Origin: RHKX01 sp963823565
GTDB taxonomy: Bacteria; Actinomycetota; Thermoleophilia; Solirubrobacterales; 70-9
Assembly (NCBI GenBank): GCA_963823565.1
Contig: CAWGLR010000003.1
Coordinates: 372,001-436,000, forward strand
Direction of reading: 5' to 3'
Length of the DNA: 64,000 nucleotides
The notes under the pieces were generated by a model, which saw only the letters and a list, made by a program, of their open reading frames with translations, was not told the origin of the DNA and searched no databases. The position numbers and the translations under genes were made by a program. How positions within the stretch are numbered: the stretch's first letter is position 1; each line of letters opens with the position of its first letter. Positions 29,528 to 37,544 of this stretch are shown one piece after another.

Positions 29528-30460
29528 ATGGAGGCCGCAACGAGCAGCGCACCAGCACCGGCGAAGAAGCCGCGCGTCACCGATCGCGCGAAGGCCGAGC
29601 GGCGGCTCGGCTGGATGCTGACCGCGCCGGCGGCGCTGATGATGCTGCTCGTCACCGCCTACCCGATCGGGTACGCGATCGTGCTCAGCTTCCAGCGGTT
29701 CGACCTTCGATTCCCGGACGAGCGCGAGTTCGTCGGGCTCTCCAACTACGTCGACGTCCTCACGTCGCAGCTGTGGTGGCAGGACGTCGCCAACACCCTC
29801 GGCCTCACCGTCGTCTCGGTCGTGATCGAGTTCGTGCTCGGGATGGGGATCGCGCTGCTCATGCACCGGGCGCTCTTCGGCCGCGGCGCCATCCGCACCG
29901 CCGTGCTCATCCCCTACGGGATCATCACGGTGGTCGCCGCGTTCACCTGGCAGTTCGCCTTCCAGATCGACACCGGCTTCATCGACAAGCTGCCGTTCGT
30001 CGGCGACGAGTTCGACTGGTTCGGGGGCCGGTTCAGCTCGTTCGTCGTGATCATCCTCGCCGAGGTCTGGAAGACGACGCCGTTCATCGCGCTGCTGCTG
30101 CTCGCCGGCATGACGACCATCGACCAGGGTCTATACGAGGCCGCCAAGGTCGACGGCGCGAACGCCGTCCAGCGCTTCGTCCGCATCACCCTGCCGCTGA
30201 TGAAGCCCGCGATCCTCGTCGCGCTGCTGTTCCGGACCCTCGACGCGTTCCGCGTATTCGACTCGATATTCGTGATGACGCGAGGGTCACAGGACACCGA
30301 ATCGGTCTCGATCCTCGGCTACAACCAGCTGATCTCGCGTCTCAACCTCGGGCTGGGCTCAGCGGTCTCGGTCCTGATCTTCTTCTGCGTGCTGATCATC
30401 GCCTTCCTGTTCGTCAAGGGCTTCGGGACGAGCGTCCCGGGCCGGGAGGAGGATCGGTAG
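29528..30460 (+). CDS. sugar ABC transporter permease (MalF/UgpA type)
   Basis: 310 residues with six predicted transmembrane segments after a cytoplasmic N-terminus. The EAA loop that contacts the ATPase is EAAKVDGANAVQRFVRITLP. The first TM is near MLTAPAALMMLLVTAYPIGY. It starts on the nucleotide after the SBP stop and is followed immediately by the partner permease, indicating an obligate heterodimer. Confidence 0.94.
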   Translation: MEAATSSAPAPAKKPRVTDRAKAERRLGWMLTAPAALMMLLVTAYPIGYAIVLSFQRFDLRFPDEREFVGLSNYVDVLTSQLWWQDVANTLGLTVVSVVIEFVLGMGIALLMHRALFGRGAIRTAVLIPYGIITVVAAFTWQFAFQIDTGFIDKLPFVGDEFDWFGGRFSSFVVIILAEVWKTTPFIALLLLAGMTTIDQGLYEAAKVDGANAVQRFVRITLPLMKPAILVALLFRTLDAFRVFDSIFVMTRGSQDTESVSILGYNQLISRLNLGLGSAVSVLIFFCVLIIAFLFVKGFGTSVPGREEDR

Positions 30461-31330
30461 ATGGATTCCTCGACGATGAGCGCCCGCGACCGGATGCTCT
30501 CGAGCGTCGGGATGATCCTCGTCCTGCTCTACGCGCTGGTCCCGGTGCTGTGGATCATCTCGTTGTCGCTGAAGACACCGGCCACCGTCTCGGTCAAGGA
30601 GGGCGATGGCTTCTGGGACGTGATCATCCCCAGCGATGCGACCTTCAAGAACTACGAGGCGCTGTTCGAGGACGGCCTCGACGGCCCCTTCCTGAAGCCG
30701 CTCATCAACTCGATCGGCATCGCCCTGATCGCAACCGTGATCGCGATCGTCCTCGCGACGCTCGCCGCCTACGCGATCGCCCGGCTCGACTTCCCCGGGA
30801 AGACGCTGATCCTCGCCGGCGCCCTGGCGATCGCGATGTTCCCGCCGATCTCAACCGTCGGGCCGCTGTTCAACATGTGGAGCAACATCGGCCTCTACGA
30901 CACCTGGCCCGGGCTGATCATCCCCTACCTCAGCTTCTCACTCCCGTTGGCCATCTACGTCCTCGTCGCCTTCTTCCGCGAGATCCCCTGGGAGCTCGAG
31001 CAGGCGGCCCAAGTCGACGGGGCGACGCCCCTGCAGGCGTTCCGCCGGGTGATCGTCCCGCTCGCGGCGCCGGGCGTCTTCACCGCCGCGATCCTGGTCT
31101 TCATCTTCGCCTGGAACGACTTCCTGTTCGCGATCTCGCTAACGAGCTCCGACGCGTCGCGGACGGTTCCCGCGGCGCTGGCGTTCTTCACGGGCGAGTC
31201 GCAATTCACGGCGCCGTTCGGCAACATCGCCGCGGCTGCCGTGATCGTGACGATCCCGATCATCGTCATGGTCCTGATCTTCCAGCGACGGATCGTCGCC
31301 GGCCTGACGTCCGGCGCCGTGAAGGGCTGA
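30461..31330 (+). CDS. sugar ABC transporter permease (MalG/UgpE type)
   Basis: 289 residues with about six transmembrane segments. The EAA motif is EQAAQVDGATPLQAFRRVIV; AWNDFLFAISLT matches the MalG signature region. It pairs with the MalF-type permease upstream (no gap) and is followed 21 nt later by the ATPase. Confidence 0.94.
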   Translation: MDSSTMSARDRMLSSVGMILVLLYALVPVLWIISLSLKTPATVSVKEGDGFWDVIIPSDATFKNYEALFEDGLDGPFLKPLINSIGIALIATVIAIVLATLAAYAIARLDFPGKTLILAGALAIAMFPPISTVGPLFNMWSNIGLYDTWPGLIIPYLSFSLPLAIYVLVAFFREIPWELEQAAQVDGATPLQAFRRVIVPLAAPGVFTAAILVFIFAWNDFLFAISLTSSDASRTVPAALAFFTGESQFTAPFGNIAAAAVIVTIPIIVMVLIFQRRIVAGLTSGAVKG

Positions 31331-31351
31331 ACCCGACCCTCGGAGGCACCA

Positions 31352-32530
31352 ATGGCAGACATCGTCCTCGACAAGATCACCAAGCGGTTCCCCGACGGAA
31401 CCGAGGCCGTCAAGCAGCTCGACCTCGAGGTCGCAGACGGGGAGTTCCTGATCCTGGTCGGCCCCTCGGGGTGCGGCAAGTCGACGGCGCTGCGGATGAT
31501 CGCCGGCCTCGACGACATCACCGACGGGGAGATGCGAATCGGCGGCGAGGTCGTCAACGATCGCGCGCCGAAGGATCGCGACATCGCGATGGTCTTCCAG
31601 AATTACGCGCTCTATCCCCACATGACCGTCCGCGACAACATGGCCTTCCCGTTGAAGATGGCGAACGCTGACCAGTCCGAGATCGACGAGAAGGTCGAGG
31701 AGGCTGCACGGATCCTCGACCTGACCGAGCACCTCGACCGCAAGCCGTCGAATCTCTCGGGCGGGCAGCGCCAGCGGGTGGCGATGGGCCGGGCCATCGT
31801 CCGCGACCCGAAGGCGTTCCTGATGGACGAGCCGCTGTCGAACCTCGACGCGAAGCTGCGCGTGCAGATGCGAACCGAGGTCTCGCGGATCCAGAACCGG
31901 CTCGAGACGACGACCGTGTACGTCACCCACGACCAGACCGAGGCGATGACGCTCGGCGATCGCGTGGCGGTGATGCGCAAGGGCGAGCTCCAGCAGGTCG
32001 GCAGCCCGCAGGAGCTCTACGACGAGCCGGTCAACCTCTTCGTCGCGGGATTCATCGGCTCGCCGGCGATGAACTTCATGCCCGTCGAGATCTCGGGCGG
32101 CACGGCGAGGCTCCCGTTCACCGAGGTCGAGCTGTCCGACCCCATGCGGCGCGCGGCCGAGGGCCATTCGAGCTCGAACCTCCTCGCCGGCATCCGTCCC
32201 GAGCACTTCGAGGACGCTTCGCTGGTCGGCGATCAGCCCGGGCCGACGTTCGAGGTGAAGATCGACCTGCTCGAGTCGATGGGCTCGGAGCTCTACGCGT
32301 ACTTCGAGGTCGAGGCCGAGAGTGCCCGTTCGGAGCAGCTCGACGAGCTCGCCGCCGACACTGGCGCCGACGTCGGCACGGACGGCGGGACGCAGGTCGT
32401 CGCGCGGCTGGACGCCGACAGCAAGGCGAAGCGGGGCGAGACGATCGAGCTCTGGCTCGAGGCGGATCGCCTCCACCTCTTCGACATCGACTCCGGCGAG
32501 CGGCTTCGGCCGGGGGGCGGAGAGAGCTGA
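31352..32530 (+). CDS. sugar ABC transporter ATP-binding protein (UgpC/MsmX/MalK type)
   Basis: 392 residues. Walker A GPSGCGKST at 37-45, Q-loop VFQNYALYPH near 81-90, signature LSGGQRQRVAMGRA at 135-148, Walker B FLMDEPLSNLDA at 156-167, H-loop VTHDQTEAMTLGDR. The ~150-residue C-terminal OB/TOBE regulatory domain typical of sugar-uptake ATPases follows. Operon order SBP-permease-permease-ATPase is complete, so this is a self-sufficient importer. The stop codon lies inside a hairpin shared with the convergent gene's stop. Confidence 0.95.
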   Translation: MADIVLDKITKRFPDGTEAVKQLDLEVADGEFLILVGPSGCGKSTALRMIAGLDDITDGEMRIGGEVVNDRAPKDRDIAMVFQNYALYPHMTVRDNMAFPLKMANADQSEIDEKVEEAARILDLTEHLDRKPSNLSGGQRQRVAMGRAIVRDPKAFLMDEPLSNLDAKLRVQMRTEVSRIQNRLETTTVYVTHDQTEAMTLGDRVAVMRKGELQQVGSPQELYDEPVNLFVAGFIGSPAMNFMPVEISGGTARLPFTEVELSDPMRRAAEGHSSSNLLAGIRPEHFEDASLVGDQPGPTFEVKIDLLESMGSELYAYFEVEAESARSEQLDELAADTGADVGTDGGTQVVARLDADSKAKRGETIELWLEADRLHLFDIDSGERLRPGGGES

Positions 32531-32542
32531 GCGCCGCTCAGC
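32526..32542. terminator. bidirectional hairpin spanning two convergent stop codons
   Basis: GCTGAGC-GCC-GCTCAGC; the left arm contains the ATPase TGA (32528-32530) and the right arm the ParB-like gene's stop (TCA 32538-32540 on the plus strand). Only 7 nt separate the two genes. Confidence 0.55.
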
Positions 32543-33377
32543 GCTGCGCCTCGCGCAGCCGCCCGATCACGTCCTCGCCCCAGTCGTGGGTGCGCAGAAG
32601 CATGTAGCGGTCGCGGGCGACGCGCAGGTAGGCGTCGGCCTCGGTCCCGTCGCCGATCAAATCGGCATCCCTCAGCGCCTCGACGACGGGCACGAACTCG
32701 TCGGCGAACCACGCGTCGGCGATCTCCCTGCGTGAGCGCGGTTCCCCGAGGCCCTGGATCAGGCGGAAGCCCCACGCCTCGACGCCCTCGGCGAGCAGCG
32801 CATAGCCGCTCTCGGGGTCGCTGAACGCGATCCGCGATCGCGCCTCGCGGTCGATCGGGACCCGCTCGAGGAAGAGCCGCTCGTGTCCCTTGGCCGGCAG
32901 CTCGGCAAGCGTCAGCGCCTCGCCGGCCCTCACGCGCGTCGTGATCTCGGTGACGTAGGCCTCGATCACCTCGTTTCCGTGGTGGCGGGCGACGGATACC
33001 CGGTGGTGCCCGTCGGAGACGAAATGGAGGTCGCCGACTCGGTAGACGGCGATCGGGGGCATCCCCTCGCCGCGCCGCTGCGCTTCGTTGATCCGCTGCC
33101 AGCGCGCTCGTGCCCGTCCCGTCCGAGGGCGGAACCGTCGGTCGAACTCCTTCGTCCGGTCGACCGAGCCGACGATCGATTCCAGCGGGATCGTCTCGAG
33201 CCCGAGGCGCCTCTCGCCGGTCCTGCCGAGCGCGGCGACGACCTCCTCGAGCGGCAGCAGGGTCGTCACGTCGCCCGCCTGCCCCCGCAGACGGGAACGG
33301 AGGCGGGCCAGCGCCGCGCGGCGCCGAGAGCGATTGAAATCGGTCTGCGCGTCCTGCGCGTTGAAGCCAGTGTCCAC
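32538..33377 (-). CDS. ParB/Srx-fold nuclease-domain protein
   Basis: 279 residues from GTG 33377, chosen because a -10 box TAGCCT lies 8 nt upstream (33391-33386, reverse). The longer open frame reaches into the divergent gene and is rejected. A ParB-like N-terminal domain is centred on MPPIAVYRVGDLHFVSDGHH and RVSVARHHGNEVIEAYVTEI, the DGHHR motif being typical of the ParB/sulfiredoxin fold. Flanking helices and a C-terminal AWFADEFVPVVEALRDADLI region follow. No parA or parS context exists, so it is probably a regulator or nucleotide-dependent enzyme, not the chromosomal ParB. Confidence 0.8.
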   Translation of the reverse strand: MDTGFNAQDAQTDFNRSRRRAALARLRSRLRGQAGDVTTLLPLEEVVAALGRTGERRLGLETIPLESIVGSVDRTKEFDRRFRPRTGRARARWQRINEAQRRGEGMPPIAVYRVGDLHFVSDGHHRVSVARHHGNEVIEAYVTEITTRVRAGEALTLAELPAKGHERLFLERVPIDREARSRIAFSDPESGYALLAEGVEAWGFRLIQGLGEPRSRREIADAWFADEFVPVVEALRDADLIGDGTEADAYLRVARDRYMLLRTHDWGEDVIGRLREAQR

Positions 33378-33385
33378 CGGGGCCG

Positions 33386-33391
33386 AGGCTA
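33386..33391 (-). promoter_or_regulatory. -10 box of ParB-like gene (leaderless)
   Basis: TAGCCT on the reverse strand, 8 nt before the GTG at 33377. Confidence 0.4.
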
Positions 33392-33462
33392 CTCCCGTGG
33401 CGCGCTTCCCACATCCGTCCAGGCCGGCGCGTGCCGGGGTCGGCGTTGCTACGGTGAGCTTG

Positions 33463-34164
33463 ATGCCCGTGCGGGAACAGGGAGGCGTTCGGCGATCGCT
33501 GCTTGCAGTCACCGTTGGCGCGCTGCTGGCAGCGGGAGCGGCGTTCGCGGCGGAGCCGAACGACACCCCGGCCACCGCGACCGGCCCCCTCAACGCCGGC
33601 CAGACGTTCCGCGCGTCGCTCGAGACGATCAACGACGTCGACTGGCAGTTCTTCTACATCCCCGACACCGCCCAGGTGACGGTGACGGTCAGCAACACCG
33701 CCAAGTCCGAAGGCAAGGCGGCGAACCGGCGCAGGCGGATCGCCACGGCCGTCCTGCTGGCGCGCAAGGGAAAGCCAGCGTTCCCGGTCCCGAACACGGA
33801 CGCGGAGCTCAAGCCGGGCCAGAAGGACAAGTCGAAGATCACCCTCCCGCCCGGCAAGTACCTGCTCCCGGTCATCCACTCCTCCGAGGACCCGCTGGCC
33901 GCCATCCCCTTCCGGATCCGGATCGCGCCCCCGGGCTCGACCACCGACTCATACGAGATCTTCGCCCGCCGCTGTGCCGCCGCGATCGCCCGCGTCAACC
34001 GCGTCCACCGCAGCAAGAAGCACCTCGCCAGGCGCCTGCACCGGGCCAAGCGCAAGGACAAGGAGGCCAAGGTCGAGCGGCTCCGGCGCAAGCTCGAGGC
34101 CAAGCGCGCCAAGGCCAAGGTCGTCCAGCGCGCCAAGCGGATCGCCTGCTCGGTCCCGCGCTAG
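33463..34164 (+). CDS. secreted PPC-like beta-sandwich protein with basic coiled C-terminus
   Basis: 233 residues from ATG 33463, which follows TACGGT (33450-33455) by 7 nt. A signal peptide (RRSLLAVTVGALLAAGAAFA, cleavage before AEPND) marks export. The EPNDTPATATGPLNAGQTFR and DVDWQFFYIP segments resemble bacterial pre-peptidase C-terminal (PPC) domains, which bind or present proteins at the surface. The last ~65 residues are Lys/Arg-rich and heptad-like (HRAKRKDKEAKVERLRRKLE). An exact family is not assigned. Confidence 0.8.
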   Translation: MPVREQGGVRRSLLAVTVGALLAAGAAFAAEPNDTPATATGPLNAGQTFRASLETINDVDWQFFYIPDTAQVTVTVSNTAKSEGKAANRRRRIATAVLLARKGKPAFPVPNTDAELKPGQKDKSKITLPPGKYLLPVIHSSEDPLAAIPFRIRIAPPGSTTDSYEIFARRCAAAIARVNRVHRSKKHLARRLHRAKRKDKEAKVERLRRKLEAKRAKAKVVQRAKRIACSVPR

Positions 34165-34191
34165 GCGGAATCACCAGACGGGGAATCACCA

Positions 34192-34213
34192 CCGGGCGGC
34201 CGCCCGGCGTTTT
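34192..34213 (+). terminator. terminator after secreted PPC-like gene
   Basis: Perfect 16-bp palindrome CCGGGCGG/CCGCCCGG (34192-34207) followed by CGTTTT, 28 nt after the stop. Confidence 0.7.
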
Positions 34214-34270
34214 CCGGCCGGCGGCGACGAGGGCGCGAACTTCTACGGCGATCATCGCGACCGGGGTGAG

Positions 34271-34480
34271 TTGGCCGAGGATCGGGATCGGCGCCGGCGG
34301 GTGTTCACGCGGCAGGGGTGCGTGCGTCTGACCTTCGGGCAGTTCAGCGAGCTCGAGCAGGCGGCCGACCTGTACGGAGTGCCGCACGGCACGATGGCCC
34401 CGATCCTCCTGCGGCGGGGTGCACGAGCCATGATCGAGCGCCACCGCCGCTACGATCTCGAGCAGGGCGGAATCGACTGA
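34271..34480 (+). CDS. putative small ribbon-helix-helix protein
   Basis: 69 residues from TTG 34271 (GTG 34301 would give 59). VRLTFGQFSELEQAADLYGV followed by HGTMAPILLRRGARAMIERH has the strand-helix-turn-helix pattern of CopG/Arc-type DNA-binding domains. It lies alone between a terminator and the rpmJ promoter. If real it is likely a small regulator. No toxin partner is adjacent. Confidence is moderate because start and expression are unclear. Confidence 0.45.
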   Translation: MAEDRDRRRRVFTRQGCVRLTFGQFSELEQAADLYGVPHGTMAPILLRRGARAMIERHRRYDLEQGGID

Positions 34481-34500
34481 GCGGAGCGCCGCGAACGGCC

Positions 34501-34529
34501 TTGGACGCCCCGTCAGCGGGTGCTAACAT
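34501..34529 (+). promoter_or_regulatory. promoter of rpmJ-rpsM-rpsK-rpsD-rpoA-rplQ operon
   Basis: TTGGAC (34501-34506), 17-bp spacer, TAACAT (34524-34529) with the TGC extension, giving TGCTAACAT as at fusA. The leader of ~80 nt carries a hairpin CGGCCC-ACT-GGGCCG at 34538-34552. Confidence 0.75.
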
Positions 34530-34615
34530 GCCGCCTTCGGCCCACTGGGCCGTCACCGTCTGCCTGCTCTCCGATTCATGGGGGAGCGAGGCCACCTCAA
34601 CAGAAAGAGCCGGAA

Positions 34616-34729
34616 GTGAAGGTTCGAGCGAGCGTAAAACCGATGTGCGAGCGATGCCAGGTCATCAGGCGGCGCGGCCGCGTGCTCGTCATCTGCTCGA
34701 ACCCCCGGCACAAGCAGAGGCAGGGCTGA
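34616..34729 (+). CDS. rpmJ: 50S ribosomal protein L36
   Basis: 37 residues from GTG 34616: MKVRASVKPMCERCQVIRRR. The zinc ligands Cys11, Cys14, Cys27 and His32 are present. infA, normally immediately upstream, is absent. It is first gene of the alpha operon here, behind its own strong promoter. Confidence 0.97.
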   Translation: MKVRASVKPMCERCQVIRRRGRVLVICSNPRHKQRQG

Positions 34730-34733
34730 GCGA

Positions 34734-35111
34734 GTGGCACGAATCGCAGGCGTCAACCTGCCGCTGAACAAGCGCGCCGAGGTCGGGCTCACCTACATCC
34801 ACGGGATCGGGCAGTCGACCTCGAAGCAGATCCTCGAGAGCACCGGCGTCAACGCCGACACGCGGGTCGGCGATCTGACCGAGGACGAGGTGATCAAGCT
34901 CCGCGAGGCGGTCGACGCCCATCAGGTCGAGGGCGACCTGCGCCGCGAGCGCTCCCAGAACGTCAAGCGCCTGATGGAGATCGGCTCTTACCGCGGCCTC
35001 CGCCACCGCCGCGGGCTGCCGGTCCACGGCCAGCGCACGAAGACCAACGCCCGCAGCCGCAAGGGCCCGAAGCGGATGAGCGTCGCGGGCAAGAGGAAGC
35101 CGGCCAAGTGA
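34734..35111 (+). CDS. rpsM: 30S ribosomal protein S13
   Basis: 125 residues from GTG 34734: ARIAGVNLPLNKRAEVGLTY, IGSYRGLRHRRGLPVHGQRT, basic tail to AGKRKPAK. Head protein contacting the P-site tRNA. 4-nt gap from rpmJ. Confidence 0.98.
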   Translation: MARIAGVNLPLNKRAEVGLTYIHGIGQSTSKQILESTGVNADTRVGDLTEDEVIKLREAVDAHQVEGDLRRERSQNVKRLMEIGSYRGLRHRRGLPVHGQRTKTNARSRKGPKRMSVAGKRKPAK

Positions 35112-35134
35112 TCGACCGAACGAGGATTTCCTAG

Positions 35135-35533
35135 ATGCCGCAGCCGAAGCGAGGCCAGGGCCGCTCGAAGCGCCGCGTGCGCAAGAACGTGCCGTTCGGC
35201 CAGGCCCACATCAAGACGAGCTTCAACAACACGATCGTCACCCTGACCGACCCGACGGGCAACGTCATCGCCTGGGAGTCGGCCGGCAGCGCCGGGTTCA
35301 AGGGGTCGCGCAAGTCGACCCCGTTCGCCGCGCAGGTGACGGCCGACAACGCCGCCCGCAAGGGGATGGAGCACGGGCTCGAGCGCGTCGAGGTCCACGC
35401 CAAGGGCGCGGGCTCCGGCCGCGAGACGGCGATCCGCGCGCTCCAGGCCGCCGGGCTTCAGGTGACGAGCGTCCGCGACGTGACCCCGCAGGCCCACAAC
35501 GGCTGCCGCCCGAAGAAGCGGCGGAGGGTCTGA
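35135..35533 (+). CDS. rpsK: 30S ribosomal protein S11
   Basis: 132 residues: GQAHIKTSFNNTIVTLTDPT, SAGFKGSRKSTPFAAQ, VTPQAHNGCRPKKRRRV. Platform protein. Stop overlaps rpsD start (TGATG). Confidence 0.98.
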   Translation: MPQPKRGQGRSKRRVRKNVPFGQAHIKTSFNNTIVTLTDPTGNVIAWESAGSAGFKGSRKSTPFAAQVTADNAARKGMEHGLERVEVHAKGAGSGRETAIRALQAAGLQVTSVRDVTPQAHNGCRPKKRRRV

Positions 35534-36153
35534 TGGCTCGCGATACCGGACCGCAGTGCAAGCAGTGCCGCCGCGAGGGCCAGAAGCTCTTCCTGAAGGG
35601 AGAGCGCTGCCTGACCGACAAGTGCGGCGTCGAGCGCCGCTCCTACCCGCCGGGTGAGCACGGCCGCGGCCGGCTGCGCGCCTCCGAGTACCGCCAGCAG
35701 CTGCGCGAGAAGCAGAAGGCCCGCCGCTACTACCAGGTGCTCGAGAAGCAGTTCCGCGCCTACTACGACAGGGCCTCCCGCCAGGACGGCGTCACCGGCG
35801 AGAACCTGCTCCGCCTGCTCGAGCGACGCTTCGACAACGTGCTCGTCCGCCTCGGATTCGCCGCCTCCCGGCGCCAGGCCCGGCAGATGATCCGCCACGG
35901 CCACTGGCAGATCAACGGCCGCCGCGTCGACATCCCGAGTTACCAGATCTCGCCCGACGACGTGATCTCGATCAAGTCGGGCACTTCGGCCGAGCCGACG
36001 GTCCGCGTGGCCACCGAACTGATTTCCACCGTGCCCCCCTGGCTGCAAGCGGATCACGACTCGCTCACCGCGAAGGTGCTTCGGCTCCCGGAGCGAGACG
36101 AGATCGACGCGCCGGTCTCCGAGCAGCTCATCGTCGAGCTGTACTCGAAGTAG
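35533..36153 (+). CDS. rpsD: 30S ribosomal protein S4 (zinc-binding type)
   Basis: 206 residues. The N-terminus carries four cysteines (9, 12, 26, 31) in QCKQCRREGQKLFLKGERC and DKCG, the zinc-binding version. The S4 RNA-binding domain is LERRFDNVLVRLGFAASRRQ and ARQMIRHGHWQINGRRVDIP. It initiates 16S assembly. Confidence 0.98.
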   Translation: MARDTGPQCKQCRREGQKLFLKGERCLTDKCGVERRSYPPGEHGRGRLRASEYRQQLREKQKARRYYQVLEKQFRAYYDRASRQDGVTGENLLRLLERRFDNVLVRLGFAASRRQARQMIRHGHWQINGRRVDIPSYQISPDDVISIKSGTSAEPTVRVATELISTVPPWLQADHDSLTAKVLRLPERDEIDAPVSEQLIVELYSK

Positions 36154-36190
36154 GGCAACCGAAAACCCGCGACGGAAGGACGACTGCCCC

Positions 36191-37159
36191 ATGACCACCC
36201 TGCCCGAATTTCAGGTGCCCCAGATCTCCTACGAGGAGATCGACGACAACCACGGCCGCTTCACGATCGAACCCCTCGACAAGGGCTTCGGCTACACCTA
36301 CGGCAACAGCCTCCGTCGCGTCCTGCTCTCCTCGCTGAAGGGCGCTGCGATCACCAGCGTCCGGATCGAGGGCGTCGCCCACGAGTTCTCGAACATCGCG
36401 GGCGTCAAGGAGGACGTCACCGACATCATCCTCAACCTCAAGAGCATCGTCGTGCGCATGCACACCGATGCCAGCGAGGTCGAGGTGCCGCTGGTCGCCA
36501 GCGGCCCCGGTGAGATCACGGCCGCCGACATCGACCTGCCGGCCGGCGTCGAGATCCTCAACCCCGAGGCTCCGATCGCCACGCTCGAGAAGAAGACCAA
36601 GCTCGAGATGTACCTGACCGTCGGCCGCGGTCGCGGCTACTCGCCGGCCGAGGACAACAAGACCGACGATCAGCCGATCGGCGTCATTCCGATCGACTCG
36701 ATCTTCTCGCCGATCCGGCGCGCCTCCTACCGGGTCGACTCGGCCCGCGTCGGGCAGCGCACCGACTTCGACAAGCTGACGCTCGAGGTCGAGACCGACA
36801 GCTCGCTCGAGCCGCCGGCCGCGCTGCGCGAGGCGTCGGAGCTGCTGATCGCGAGCCTCGCGATCTTCACCGACGCCGACCGCGTCGAGGAGCTGACGCA
36901 GACCAACGGCGCCGGCCCGGCCGCCGCCGTCGGCGCCGAGGCCGCAGCGGCCAGCGAGGGCGACGATCGCCTGATCGAGGAGCTCGAGATCGGCGTCCGC
37001 GCCTACAACTGCCTGAAGCGCGCCGGCGTGCAGACGATCGGCGACCTCCAGGCGAAGTCCGAGTCCGAGCTGAAGGCGATCCCGAACTTCGGGGAGCGCT
37101 CGATCGAAGAGGTCATCGAGGCAATGCACGGCCTCGGGCTGAACCTCCGCGACGAGTAG
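36191..37159 (+). CDS. rpoA: DNA-directed RNA polymerase subunit alpha
   Basis: 322 residues. The N-terminal dimerisation domain has FTIEPLDKGFGYTYGNSLRR and VLLSSLKGAAITSVRIEGV. An Ala-rich linker lies near 235-255, then alpha-CTD with IEELEIGVRAYNCLKRAGVQ and NFGERSIEEVIEAMHGLGL, which contacts UP elements and activators. Located between rpsD and rplQ as usual. Confidence 0.98.
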   Translation: MTTLPEFQVPQISYEEIDDNHGRFTIEPLDKGFGYTYGNSLRRVLLSSLKGAAITSVRIEGVAHEFSNIAGVKEDVTDIILNLKSIVVRMHTDASEVEVPLVASGPGEITAADIDLPAGVEILNPEAPIATLEKKTKLEMYLTVGRGRGYSPAEDNKTDDQPIGVIPIDSIFSPIRRASYRVDSARVGQRTDFDKLTLEVETDSSLEPPAALREASELLIASLAIFTDADRVEELTQTNGAGPAAAVGAEAAAASEGDDRLIEELEIGVRAYNCLKRAGVQTIGDLQAKSESELKAIPNFGERSIEEVIEAMHGLGLNLRDE

Positions 37160-37177
37160 CGGAACGGAGCCGGTGCA

Positions 37178-37531
37178 ATGCGCCACGCAAGGCAGCGCCA
37201 CAAGCTCAGCCGGGACGCGTCCCATCGCAAGGCCCTGTTGCGGAACCTCTCGCGCGAGCTGATCGAGCACGAGCGGATCCGGACCAGCCAGGCCAAGGCG
37301 AAGGCGGTCAAGCCCGAGGTCGAGAAGATGATCACGCTGGCCAAGCGCGGCGACCTGCATGCCCGGCGCCTGCTGCTCGCCCGGCTCGGCCAGGACAAGT
37401 TCATGGTCCACAAGCTCGTCGAGGAGATCGCGCCGCGCTACGCGCAGCGCCCGGGCGGCTACACGCGGATCGTCAAGCTCGGCCCGCGCCGCTCGGACTC
37501 GACTGAGATGGTCTTTCTGGAGCTGGTCTAG
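37178..37531 (+). CDS. rplQ: 50S ribosomal protein L17
   Basis: 117 residues: MRHARQRHKLSRDASHRKAL, LRNLSRELIEHERIRTSQAK, GGYTRIVKLGPRRSDSTEM. No actinobacterial C-terminal tail, unlike S3, L5 and S5 in this genome. truA follows after 13 nt. Confidence 0.98.
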   Translation: MRHARQRHKLSRDASHRKALLRNLSRELIEHERIRTSQAKAKAVKPEVEKMITLAKRGDLHARRLLLARLGQDKFMVHKLVEEIAPRYAQRPGGYTRIVKLGPRRSDSTEMVFLELV

Positions 37532-37544
37532 CCAGTAGCTCGCG

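Noticed and set aside
32538..33377. Chromosome-partition ParB
   Set aside because: No parA neighbour, no parS-like site and no HTH domain after the ParB-like fold; only a generic ParB/Srx domain is supported.
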